Shown here: positions 56,367 to 64,000 of the stretch, piece by piece
How the letters are laid out: every line of letters begins with the position of its first letter
Position numbering within the stretch: position 1 is the stretch's first letter
Source of the DNA: Chromatiales bacterium
Lineage (GTDB): Bacteria > Pseudomonadota > Gammaproteobacteria > Steroidobacterales > GCA-2729495
Assembly: GCA_020831895.1 (NCBI GenBank)
Contig: JAFIFS010000007.1
Coordinates: 1 to 64,000 of the forward strand
Reading direction: 5' to 3'
Length of the DNA: 64,000 nucleotides
Notes under the pieces: generated by a model
Seen by the model: only the letters and a program-made list of their open reading frames with translations
Databases searched by the model: none
Told to the model about the DNA's origin: nothing
Made by a program: the position numbers and the translations under genes

Positions 56367-57353
56367 ATGTTCGGCATTCGCGTCCTGATCGGAGCGTTTC
56401 CCCTTGTTCTTGCAGGCTATGCTGCGCCCGTGGCGGCGGAGGTCAGCGGTCGTGACCTGGTTGAGGCCCTGAACGGCATCTTCGGTCAACACGCCGGCCA
56501 GCGGGCTTCCCATGCCAAGGGCATCTGCGCAGCGGGCGAGTTTCGAGCCACCGAACAGGCGCCGGAGCTTTCCAGGGCTGAGCTGTTCGGTGCTGAACCT
56601 GCATTGGTGAGAGTCCGCTTTTCCATGGGGGGAGGTAACCCTGTGGTCCCGGACACCGCCCGGGCTGTGCGCGGCCTGGCCGCCCGTTTTTCGCTGCCGG
56701 ACGGAGGGGTGACGGACCTGATCATGCTGTCGGCGCCCGTGTTTCTCGCCCGAAACCCGGAGCAGGTGTTCGAGTTCCTGCGGGTGCGCGAGGTCGATCC
56801 GGCCACTGGGCTGCCGGACCCCGAGAAGGTGGCGGCGTTCTCGGCGGCCAACCCTGAAACCACGCGCCAGGCAGCTTGGCTTGCGGCTAATCCCCCGGCG
56901 GACAGCTACCTGTCGACTCGTTTTTTCGGTGTCAATGCGTTCCGCTTCATCAACGATGGTGATGAGGCAGTGTATGGGCGCTGGCAGATTGAGCCTGCTG
57001 ACGGCGTTGTGGAGCTGGACGAAGCGCAGCTTGCGGAGCTCGGCGATGACTTCCTGAGCGAGGACCTCGTCCGGCGTTTGGCCGCCGGACCGTCGGCCTT
57101 CGAGGTCTACGTGCAGCTGGCCGGGGAGGGTGACGACGTGACGGATCCCACCGTGTCCTGGCCCGAATCCCGGCCTCGTGTCCATGTTGGAACGCTGAAC
57201 CTCACCAGCGAAGAAGGCCAGTCCTGCGACACGCTCATGTTCAATCCGCTGGCGCTGCCGGCGGGCATCGAACCATCCGAGGATGCTACGCTGAGGGTGG
57301 TGCGCACCACGGCCTATGTCGAGTCCCTTGCCCGGCGGCTTCAGCGTCAATAA
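56367..57353 (+). CDS. Exported catalase-family peroxidase (SrpA-like)
   Basis: Protein of 328 aa from ATG 56367 (CGGAGA upstream) with a signal peptide (VLIGAFPLVLAGYAAPVAA). It is a mini-catalase type haem protein, about 330 aa rather than ~480: catalytic His in RASHAKGI, Asn in MGGGNPVVPDTARAVRGLAARF, and the proximal haem Tyr in VVRTTAYVESLARR. SrpA/catalase-related peroxidases detoxify peroxides, here in the periplasm. It follows the dehydrogenase by 55 bases. With the exported SOD and KatG it adds to a notable oxidative-defence set. Confidence 0.88.
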   Translation: MFGIRVLIGAFPLVLAGYAAPVAAEVSGRDLVEALNGIFGQHAGQRASHAKGICAAGEFRATEQAPELSRAELFGAEPALVRVRFSMGGGNPVVPDTARAVRGLAARFSLPDGGVTDLIMLSAPVFLARNPEQVFEFLRVREVDPATGLPDPEKVAAFSAANPETTRQAAWLAANPPADSYLSTRFFGVNAFRFINDGDEAVYGRWQIEPADGVVELDEAQLAELGDDFLSEDLVRRLAAGPSAFEVYVQLAGEGDDVTDPTVSWPESRPRVHVGTLNLTSEEGQSCDTLMFNPLALPAGIEPSEDATLRVVRTTAYVESLARRLQRQ

Positions 57354-57424
57354 GGGTCGAGCTGGCCCCAAAGATTAAAGGCTGCTTCGGCAGCATTGAC
57401 ATCCAGGTCAGCAGCCTCCCAGAC

Positions 57425-58912
57425 TCAGGCTGCAGCTGCCGACGCTGAAGGGACTGGCACCACCCCGCGGCGCAGTTCCAGCGCCTTTCTTACCTCGTAG
57501 GCTTTTTCCTCGGTGATAGAGAAACTGTAGATGGCCCAGATCGCCAGCGCCGAAGACACAAATGGTACGAACGCATCCATCAGCCGCAGCAGATAGATGG
57601 TGCGCTCTGACTGGTCTCCGCCAAGCGCCACGTCGAATCCAGTTGCGTTGAGCAGGAAACCCCCCGCTGCAAGGGCGGCTGCCATTCCGAGTTTCACCAC
57701 CCACCAGAAGATGGAGCCGTACATGCCCTCCCGCCGCTCCCGCGTCTGCAGTTCATCGGCATCGACTACGTCGGCGATCATGGAGGGCATCAAAGTGAAC
57801 AGGCCACCAAGCCCGAAGGCCATCAGCGGGGCTGGCACCAGCAGCAGCCACGGAATTTCCGGGTTGTAGCAGACCCACTTCAAGGCATAGCCAAGCATCG
57901 AGATGCCGGTGGCCACGAAGAAGGTACGCCGCTTGCCGATCCATGTGCCAAGCCGGGTGACGATGACGATCACCACGAAGGTTGACAGGGCCCCCAGCGT
58001 CCCCGCGTAACCTGCAAACCTGGCGCCCTCTACCGTGTCACCCCCAAACACGTAGTAGATAATCACGTAGAACTGAAACGATGCGATCATCATGAAGCCG
58101 TTGAATATGAGAAAGGTTGCAATACACAACTTGACGAACGGGGTGAACTTCAGCGTGATCAGGAAGCCCTTGAGAAATCCTGCTACGTTGCTGGCGATTC
58201 GCCGGGTCCAGTGCAGGGGCGCTGCCCCAGCGGCCGGCAGTCCATCCAGATCGGCGTGAGCGAAGCGCTCCCGCAAAAAAATGGCTGGCAGGATGCCAAT
58301 GAACATGACCACCAGCGCGATCACTATGGCGAGGCCCGCTGCACCGGAAACCATGTCGGGGAACAGCCGTTCATCCTGCATGATCAGCAGGAACCAGGGC
58401 GCGATCAGGTAGGCCAACTGGCCAATGAAGTTCTGCGTACCCATAAGCCGGGTGCGCTCGTGGTAATCAGGGGTCAGCTCGTAGCCCAGGGCCACCCACG
58501 GCGTCGCAAACACCGTATACGCAAGGTAGAAAACCAGAGAGCCGACCAGGAAGTACCAGAAATAGAAGGCCTCGGATCGTGCCTCCGGCAGCTGCCAGAG
58601 CAGTGCGAAGGTGACGCCTGCAGCGATCGCTCCGAAGAAGATGTAGGGCCTGCGGCGGCCCCAGCGTGAGCGTGTGTTGTCCGATATGTAGCCCACCAGC
58701 GGATCGGTCAGTGCATCGGTAAGCCTCGGTATCGCACTCACCAGTCCCACCAGTGCGGGGTTCATGCCCAGCCCGAGATTGAGCACGATGACCATGCCGC
58801 CGATCGCGGCGGCGAGAAGGTTGTTGACGAAAGCACCAAGCCCGTAGACCAGCTTGAGCGGGAACGGAATACGGTCCTGCGGGGCTGTCTCGTGCTTGCT
58901 GGCGGGGCTCAC
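57425..58912 (-). CDS. GPH-family sugar:cation symporter (MFS)
   Basis: Transporter of about 496 aa with 12 predicted helices, of the glycoside-pentoside-hexuronide:cation symporter family. Family blocks are LTDALTDPLVGYISDNTRSRWGRRRPYI (helix 2-3 loop) and SMIADVVDADELQTRERREGMYGSIFWWVVKLGMA. The frame extends to 58984, but that start lies inside the LacI-type operator, so GTG 58912 is more likely. It is divergent from the GH3 gene with the operator in between. It should import oligosaccharides or glucose from beta-glucan breakdown. Confidence 0.88.
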   Translation of the reverse strand: MSPASKHETAPQDRIPFPLKLVYGLGAFVNNLLAAAIGGMVIVLNLGLGMNPALVGLVSAIPRLTDALTDPLVGYISDNTRSRWGRRRPYIFFGAIAAGVTFALLWQLPEARSEAFYFWYFLVGSLVFYLAYTVFATPWVALGYELTPDYHERTRLMGTQNFIGQLAYLIAPWFLLIMQDERLFPDMVSGAAGLAIVIALVVMFIGILPAIFLRERFAHADLDGLPAAGAAPLHWTRRIASNVAGFLKGFLITLKFTPFVKLCIATFLIFNGFMMIASFQFYVIIYYVFGGDTVEGARFAGYAGTLGALSTFVVIVIVTRLGTWIGKRRTFFVATGISMLGYALKWVCYNPEIPWLLLVPAPLMAFGLGGLFTLMPSMIADVVDADELQTRERREGMYGSIFWWVVKLGMAAALAAGGFLLNATGFDVALGGDQSERTIYLLRLMDAFVPFVSSALAIWAIYSFSITEEKAYEVRKALELRRGVVPVPSASAAAA

Positions 58913-58968
58913 TGGATGTGCCCGGACCCTGTGGCTTGGCTGGCAGTGCTTTGCGATCCTCGGGCAAA

Positions 58969-58984
58969 TTGACAGCGCTGTCAA
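58969..58984. promoter_or_regulatory. LacI-family operator between symporter and GH3 genes
   Basis: TTGACAGCGCTGTCAA is a perfect 16-bp palindrome with the central CG typical of LacI-family operators. It lies between the divergent transporter and beta-glucosidase genes. A near copy (14 of 16) lies upstream of the GH16 gene with similar flanks (GCAAA on the left, TTGCTA on the right). Confidence 0.85.
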
Positions 58985-59026
58985 CCTTTGCTAGTTATCC
59001 GTCAGGACCGTAGCCAGCCAAGACCG

Positions 59027-61267
59027 ATGCAACCCAAGCCCGCCGCATCCCCGACAGTATCGCTGCTGGAGCAACGCGTCGCGGAACTGCTTTCACGAAT
59101 GACCTTGGCGGAAAAAGTAGGGCAGATGGCGCAGAGGGATGGCAGCCACGGGTATCCACCGGACTACCTCGGTGCGGATATCCGCGCGGGCCGTTGCGGT
59201 GCGGTGATCAACGTCGTCGATGCCTCCGCAGTCAATGAGCTGCAGCGCATTGCCCGGCAGGAGAGCCGGCTGGGTATTCCGCTGCTGGTGGGCCGCGACG
59301 TGATCCATGGATTCAGGACCATCCTTCCGATTCCACTCGGGCAGGCTGCCACCTGGAACCCGGGGCTGGTACGTGCCGGGGCGCGCATGGCTGCCGAAGA
59401 AGCTGCTGCCGCAGGCGTCAACTGGACCTTCGCCCCGATGCTCGACATCACCCGCGATCCTCGCTGGGGACGGATCGCCGAGAGCCTCGGCGAGGACCCG
59501 TATCTGGCGAGCCGCCTTGGCGAAGCGATGATCAGGGGCTTCCAGGGCAAAGAACTTGCCGAGCCGGACGCGCTGGCAGCCTGCGCCAAGCATATTGCGG
59601 GTTACGGGGCAGTCGAAGGCGGCCGCGACTATGCAGCCACCAGTATTCCCGAGATAGACCTCCGCAATGTCTATCTCCCGCCTTTCCAGGCTGCTGTGAG
59701 GTGCGGCGTGGCTACCATGATGCCCTCGTTCTCGGAGCTCAATGGCGTGCCTGCAACCGCAAACCGCTTTCTTCTCACCCAGGTGCTGCGCGAGGAGTGG
59801 GGGTTCGACGGGGTGGTGGTCAGTGACTGGGATTCCGTGTGCCAGCTCTGCGTTCATGGTACTGCCGGGGACAAGGCTCATGCTGCCCTGCTGGCGGTAA
59901 CTGCAGGCACCGACATGGAGATGACGGGAGATGCGTACAACGAGCACCTCGGCGAACTGGTCGCGCTGGGCACGCTGGATCCTTGCACTGTCGACGAGGC
60001 AGTGGCCCGCATACTGCGCCTCAAGTTCCGCCTCGGGCTGTTTGACGCCCGCCGCAGCCCTGCAAAAGGCCTGCCCGCGCGGCCGTCGAGGGCAGCCATC
60101 GAGACTGCCAGGCTGGCCGCGGAACAAAGCGTCGTGCTGCTGAAGAACAATGGCCCGGTGCTGCCGCTGTCAATCGAGCAGCTGGACACGGTGGCCGTGA
60201 TCGGTCCGCTGGCTGACGCGCCCTGGGAGCAGCTGGGTACCTGGGTGTTCGACGGGGACCCCGGGGAGACAGTCACGCCGCTGTGCGCGATCGAGTCGCT
60301 GGCGGGAGGCCACCTGAAGGTGCGGCATGTGCCGGCCATGGTGCATTCACGCGGCCGCGCCGGGCCAGGTTTCGACGAGGCAGTCGAGACTGCGCGCAAC
60401 TCCGATGTCGTGCTGCTGTTCCTGGGCGAGGAGGCGATCCTCTCCGGCGAGGCGCATTGCAGGGCGGATATCGGCCTGCCGGGTGATCAGCTCGAGCTGG
60501 TCCGGCAGCTGCACTCGGCGGGCAAACCGGTTGTTGCCGTGATCATGGCGGGCCGGCCTCTTGCGCTGACTCAAGTCCTGGATCACGTCGATGCGGTGCT
60601 GTTTGCCTGGCATCCTGGCACCATGGGTGGCCAAGCGATAGCCGAACTGTTGTTCGGTCTCCGATGCCCATCTGGCAAGCTGCCAGTCACCTTTCCTCGC
60701 ATGGTGGGCCAGGTGCCGATCTACTACAGCCAGAAGAACACGGGCAAACCCCCGTCACCGGCAGAGGTGGTGCATATCGACGATATCGATCCGCAGGCGG
60801 CGCAGACGTCGCTGGGCATGGTGTCCTTTCATCTCGATGCCGGCTACCGTCCGCTGTTTCCCTTCGGGTTCGGGCTTTCCTACACGCAGTTCCACTATGG
60901 CGATATTTTCGTCAGGCCTCTAGAGGTCTCCCCTGGCGAACGGATCACGATTGGCGCCGAGGTGACCAATGCCGGGGCAGTGGCGGGTGAGGAGGTTGTC
61001 CAGCTCTATGTGCGCGACGTCGTAGGCAGCGTGACCCGGCCCGTGAGGGAGCTCAAGGGATTCTTGAGGGTCCAGCTGGAACCGGGCGAGAAGCGCCGTG
61101 TCGAGTTTGCCCTCGATACGGATGCCCTGGCCTTCCACGGCGCGGACCTTCGGTGGGCTGCCGAGCCGGGCGAGTTCCGGGCGTGGATTGGTGGCGACTC
61201 GGATGCTGAACTGGGCGTCAACTTCCGGTTGTCCGGCACGCCAGCGATGGCCGGAGTGACCTCATGA
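59027..61267 (+). CDS. GH3 beta-glucosidase
   Basis: Glycoside hydrolase family 3 protein of 746 aa. The (beta/alpha)8 domain has LAEKVGQMAQRDGSHG, RDVIHGFRTILPIPLGQAATWNP and DPRWGRIAESLGEDPYL. The nucleophile D267 is in GVVVSDWDSV. The second alpha/beta sandwich starts near residue 365, and a C-terminal fibronectin-III-like domain ends LAFHGADLRWAAEPGEFRAWIG. No clear signal peptide is seen, so it probably acts in the cytoplasm on imported oligosaccharides. It overlaps the GH17 gene by 4 bases. Confidence 0.94.
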   Translation: MQPKPAASPTVSLLEQRVAELLSRMTLAEKVGQMAQRDGSHGYPPDYLGADIRAGRCGAVINVVDASAVNELQRIARQESRLGIPLLVGRDVIHGFRTILPIPLGQAATWNPGLVRAGARMAAEEAAAAGVNWTFAPMLDITRDPRWGRIAESLGEDPYLASRLGEAMIRGFQGKELAEPDALAACAKHIAGYGAVEGGRDYAATSIPEIDLRNVYLPPFQAAVRCGVATMMPSFSELNGVPATANRFLLTQVLREEWGFDGVVVSDWDSVCQLCVHGTAGDKAHAALLAVTAGTDMEMTGDAYNEHLGELVALGTLDPCTVDEAVARILRLKFRLGLFDARRSPAKGLPARPSRAAIETARLAAEQSVVLLKNNGPVLPLSIEQLDTVAVIGPLADAPWEQLGTWVFDGDPGETVTPLCAIESLAGGHLKVRHVPAMVHSRGRAGPGFDEAVETARNSDVVLLFLGEEAILSGEAHCRADIGLPGDQLELVRQLHSAGKPVVAVIMAGRPLALTQVLDHVDAVLFAWHPGTMGGQAIAELLFGLRCPSGKLPVTFPRMVGQVPIYYSQKNTGKPPSPAEVVHIDDIDPQAAQTSLGMVSFHLDAGYRPLFPFGFGLSYTQFHYGDIFVRPLEVSPGERITIGAEVTNAGAVAGEEVVQLYVRDVVGSVTRPVRELKGFLRVQLEPGEKRRVEFALDTDALAFHGADLRWAAEPGEFRAWIGGDSDAELGVNFRLSGTPAMAGVTS

Positions 61268-62379
61268 GCCGCCAGATACCGCACCAGCCACTGCCGGTTT
61301 TTCGCCTGCGGTCAACAGGGGCCGCGCTGGTGCTGGCTGCAGTGCTTGGCGTTACGCAGCTTGCCGCCTGCCGGGCGGATCCGGGGATGCCCGACGGGAT
61401 CGGTGAAGCCACGGAGAGCCGCGTGCCTGCTAACGAACTCCTGGCAGGTGAGGTCATGGCCATCGCGTATTCGGGATATCGGGAGGGGCAGCATCCGGAC
61501 CAGGGGGAGGGGGCAGTCTACCCGTCGCGGGAGGAGATACTCGAGGACCTGCAGCTGCTGGTCGAGCATGGGTTCGGGCTGATCCGCCTGTACGACGCGG
61601 GCGAGAAGGCGGTGATGACGCTGGAGCTGATCCGCGAGCACCAGCTGCCCATCCGGGTGCTGCAGGGGATCTGGTTGAGTGCCGAGCTAAGCAACCACGA
61701 GCGCTGTCCCTGGCTGGAGAAACCGATTCCCGACGATGAGTTGGCAGCCAACGTGCTGCGCAACAAGGCCGAGGTCCGGCGGGGTATTGTGCTCGCACAG
61801 CGTTTTCCGGAGCTGATCGTAGCGGTCAATGTCGGGAACGAGGCACTGGTCGAATGGACGGATCACCTGGTGCCGCTGGACCAGGTGATCCGTTACGTCC
61901 GGAAGGTGCGGGCAGCGATAGCCCAGCCGGTCACCGTGGCCGAAAACTACCTCTGGTGGATCACCGAGGGTGCGCCGCTGGCAGCCGAAGTTGACTTTAT
62001 CGGGATTCACACCTATCCGCAGTGGGAAGGCAAGTCGATAGACGAGGCGCTGCCCTACACGATCGAGAATATCGAGGGAGTTCGCGCTGCCCTGCCGAAC
62101 CGGCCCGTGGCTGTGCTGGAGGCGGGCTGGGCAACAACAGCCGAAGAGTTCGGAGAACGTGCGGACGCACGCAAGCAAGCGGGTCATTTTGATGCGCTGG
62201 CCGCCTGGGGCGAAGCCGAGGGTATTACCGTGTTTTTCTTCTCCGCGTTCGACGAGCCCTGGAAGGGCGATCCCGCGAGGCCCCTGGGAGCCGAGAAGCA
62301 CTGGGGAATCTTCTACGTCGACCGCAGCCCCAAGTACATCCTGTGGCGGCCTGGCGCCGGTGACAATGACCAAGGCTGA
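61264..62379 (+). CDS. GH17-family glucanase/transglycosylase, lipoprotein
   Basis: Protein of 371 aa with a lipobox (TQLAAC) after a hydrophobic signal, so it is probably attached to the outer or inner membrane. The TIM-barrel has GH17-like features: LIRLYDAGEKAVMTLELIREH (strand/helix 2), VAVNVGNEALVEWTD (acid/base Glu in NVGNEAL), VDFIGIHTYPQWEG and VAVLEAGWATT (nucleophile Glu in LEAGW). GH17 enzymes act on beta-1,3-glucans. It overlaps GH3 (ATGA) and lies before the second LacI-type operator. Confidence 0.88.
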   Translation: MSRQIPHQPLPVFRLRSTGAALVLAAVLGVTQLAACRADPGMPDGIGEATESRVPANELLAGEVMAIAYSGYREGQHPDQGEGAVYPSREEILEDLQLLVEHGFGLIRLYDAGEKAVMTLELIREHQLPIRVLQGIWLSAELSNHERCPWLEKPIPDDELAANVLRNKAEVRRGIVLAQRFPELIVAVNVGNEALVEWTDHLVPLDQVIRYVRKVRAAIAQPVTVAENYLWWITEGAPLAAEVDFIGIHTYPQWEGKSIDEALPYTIENIEGVRAALPNRPVAVLEAGWATTAEEFGERADARKQAGHFDALAAWGEAEGITVFFFSAFDEPWKGDPARPLGAEKHWGIFYVDRSPKYILWRPGAGDNDQG

Positions 62380-62440
62380 TGAGTCCGGGCGGCTTCGAGG
62401 CCGGCCGCGGTGGAACACGCCACTGCGATGAGAAGCAAAA

Positions 62441-62456
62441 TTGACAACGCTGTCAT
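62441..62456. promoter_or_regulatory. Second LacI-type operator upstream of GH16
   Basis: TTGACAACGCTGTCAT differs from the site at 58969 at two positions, and its flanks are similar (GCAAA before, TTGCTAAAT after). It lies 51 bases before the GH16 ATG. Confidence 0.8.
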
Positions 62457-62506
62457 TCCTTGCTAAATCTCCAGCATCAAGGATGCTCCTGACCGCAAGG
62501 AATGCC

Positions 62507-63457
62507 ATGGCCCAGCACAGTTATCGCAAAGCCGCGAAGATGGCTTTTCTGGCCTCTGCCCTCGGGCTGTCTGGCTGCTTTGGAGAAAACGACGAACCGT
62601 TGCTGTCAGGCGTGGACGTGGCTCCGCCGGCGCAGCTGCCGCCGCAGGGCAATGTCAACATCCCGAATCCCACGATCACCTTGCTCGACAACACGCCGGT
62701 CAGCGCTGGCGCTGCGCGCACACTGGTCTGGAGCGATGAGTTCGACGGTGATCGTGTAGATCCTGAAACCTGGTTTTTCCAGAGCGGAGACGGTACGGAC
62801 GAGGGTATCCCGGGCTGGGGCAACAACGAACTGCAGTTCTACCTGCCTGACAATGCCCAAGTCAGCGATGGCCTGCTGAGGATCACCGCGCGCGAGGAGC
62901 GGGTTGGCCCGTTCAGGTACACGTCGGCCCGGATCATCACGCGTGACCGGGTGGCTGTCCGCTATGGCCGCATCGAGGCCCGCATCCGTCTGCCTGGAGG
63001 CCAGGGCATCTGGCCCGCATTCTGGCTGTTTGCCCAGGACAGCCCGTACGGCGGCTGGGCGGCCTCGGGCGAGATCGACATCGTCGAGGCCGTAAACCTG
63101 GGTGGCACCGGAGGTAACCGCGTGTTCGGCACCCTTCACTATGGTGGTGAGTTCCCGGCCAACCTCTTCACGAGCCGGCAGTACACGGTGCCGGCTGATG
63201 CCACCCAAGAGTTCCATGTCTATGCGATCGAGTGGGATCCGACGGAGATTCGCTGGTACGTCGATGACGTGCTGTATGCCGTGCAGAACAGCTGGTTCTC
63301 GACCGGCGGGCCTTTCCCGGCGCCCTTCGACACTCCGTTCTATATCCTCCTCAACGTCGCGGTAGGCGGAAATCTGCCTGGCCCACCCAATGAATCGACA
63401 GTATTTCCGGTGACCATGGAAGTCGACTGGGTGCGTGTCTACTCCGGCGTGGACTGA
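62507..63457 (+). CDS. GH16 beta-glucanase (laminarinase-like), lipoprotein
   Basis: GH16 protein of 316 aa from ATG 62507 (AAGGA upstream). The lipobox is LSGC at residue ~24. The catalytic motif is GEIDIVEA with E189 nucleophile, D191 and E194 acid/base. Other GH16 blocks are LVWSDEFDGDRVDPETW and GWGNNELQFYLPDNAQVSDGLLRITA (typical of laminarinases), plus GGQGIWPAFWLF and FHVYAIEWDPTEIRWYVDD. It should cut beta-1,3 or mixed 1,3/1,4 glucans at the cell surface or in the periplasm. It is the first gene after the second operator. Confidence 0.94.
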   Translation: MAQHSYRKAAKMAFLASALGLSGCFGENDEPLLSGVDVAPPAQLPPQGNVNIPNPTITLLDNTPVSAGAARTLVWSDEFDGDRVDPETWFFQSGDGTDEGIPGWGNNELQFYLPDNAQVSDGLLRITAREERVGPFRYTSARIITRDRVAVRYGRIEARIRLPGGQGIWPAFWLFAQDSPYGGWAASGEIDIVEAVNLGGTGGNRVFGTLHYGGEFPANLFTSRQYTVPADATQEFHVYAIEWDPTEIRWYVDDVLYAVQNSWFSTGGPFPAPFDTPFYILLNVAVGGNLPGPPNESTVFPVTMEVDWVRVYSGVD

Positions 63458-63520
63458 AGCCTGATGGCCGCCCCGAACCGCCTCGCGCAAATGCGGCGAC
63501 AACAGTAACGGAGCCAGCCG

Positions 63521-64000
63521 ATGACCACCGCTCGATGCGCCATCCGCAGATGCAACTTGCCCCTCGCATTGGCTGCATCCCTCGCAATCGGTGGTTGCTT
63601 CGGCCAGGGTGATGGCCCCGAAAGGATTCCCGGCACCCCGGCACCGCCTCCCCCTGATATCCCGCCCGGCTTCTGCGATGTGATCAACTTCGAGGATGTC
63701 TGCGGTCCGGTTACGTTCATCAACTTTGAGGGCGGGGTCTCACAGGTTGTCGTCAACCCGTTCCCGGGAGGCATCAATACAACGGATCGTGTCGCCCGGA
63801 TGCTCAAGTTTCCATCCCAGTTCACTTTCGGTGGCAGCACTCTGCCGCTGCCTGCAGGCGTCGACTTCTCGCTCGGAACGGCCTTCACGGTGAAGGTCTG
63901 GTCGCAGCGCCAGGTGCCTGTGCTGTTCAAGCTCGAGGGCCTTGAGGTGGAACGCTCCAGAACTCATGACGGCGGCAGCACCTGGCGGCAGCTTTGCTTT
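63521..64000 (+). CDS. Glycan-binding-type lipoprotein, cut by window end
   Basis: 160 codons are open from ATG 63521 to the window end, without a stop. Signal with lipobox (LAIGGC, Cys at residue 26), a Pro-rich linker (GTPAPPPPDIPPG), and a domain starting CDVINFEDVCGPVTFINFEGGVSQVVVNP. Next comes RVARMLKFPSQFTFGGSTL... FTVKVWSQRQVPVLFKLEG, a beta-sandwich pattern that recurs in surface glycan-binding and GH16-linked modules of laminarin loci. It lies 63 bases after the GH16 gene. It probably holds beta-glucan at the cell surface or continues into a hydrolase domain beyond the window. Confidence 0.75.
   Translation, partial: MTTARCAIRRCNLPLALAASLAIGGCFGQGDGPERIPGTPAPPPPDIPPGFCDVINFEDVCGPVTFINFEGGVSQVVVNPFPGGINTTDRVARMLKFPSQFTFGGSTLPLPAGVDFSLGTAFTVKVWSQRQVPVLFKLEGLEVERSRTHDGGSTWRQLCF

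Overview
The window is GC-rich, densely coded bacterial chromosome. IlvY/IlvC, MltD, TonB-dependent transport, an OprP-type porin, a PEP-CTERM-class (VPLPA) sorting signal, a Zur-like zinc-starvation module and LacI-type glucan operators all point to a free-living, probably aquatic or sedimentary gammaproteobacterium. I cannot place it more precisely. The first ~100 bases are G/C homopolymer that looks like contig-edge artefact and removes the stop codon of ilvY. The right edge cuts a lipoprotein gene.

Layout. 0.1-12.7 kb is housekeeping and envelope: divergent ilvY/ilvC, a YgjP-type metallohydrolase, an OprP porin, a PepSY/response-regulator/histidine-kinase operon whose regulator carries an in-frame amber codon, a divergent secreted PepSY-like protein, a UspA protein, a periplasmic M19 dipeptidase with an amidohydrolase, MltD and a second UspA. 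12.8-22.9 kb is one tightly overlapping operon for a group 3b NAD(P)-linked [NiFe]-hydrogenase (beta, a cNMP-fold protein, gamma, small, large, protease) and its maturation factors hypA-F-C-D-E. HypA lacks its zinc domain and hypB is absent. 23.0-29.1 kb is a second overlapping operon: AMP-forming acetate-CoA ligase, PDH E1alpha, E1beta, E2, an acyl carrier protein and a family II pyrophosphatase, a pyruvate/acetate-to-acetyl-CoA module.

29.1-39.5 kb is mixed accessory metabolism: a thioredoxin-DsbD-like membrane protein, Nudix hydrolase, Rieske oxygenase with divergent SDR, KatG with an overlapping VOC protein, two PuuE-type deacetylase-fold hydrolases with a cysteine hydrolase, a possible small RNA and a DUF2237 protein. 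39.6-42.1 kb holds an SGNH hydrolase, a VPLPA-CTERM protein, and a scar where a truncated second SGNH copy abuts the tail of a second DUF1826 gene.

42.1-54.7 kb is the most interesting part: a putative zinc-starvation island. FolE2 and a small protein are divergent, across a perfect GTTATA-C-TATAAC palindrome, from a membrane-anchored CobN/HmuS-like chelatase, a MotA/TolQ/ExbB-type channel, a DUF2149 protein and a TonB-dependent receptor. A convergent operon encodes two CobW-family GTPases, DUF1826, a small protein and an exported Fe/Mn superoxide dismutase, and has a second, weaker Zur-like site upstream. The genes look designed to import a metal complex, strip or move the metal, and replace zinc-dependent enzymes.

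54.9-64 kb carries a Glu/Leu-type dehydrogenase, an exported catalase-family peroxidase and a beta-1,3-glucan (laminarin-like) utilisation locus: GPH symporter, GH3, GH17, GH16 and a partial glycan-binding lipoprotein, with two near-identical LacI-type operators. No tRNA, rRNA, CRISPR array, transposase or phage gene was recognised.
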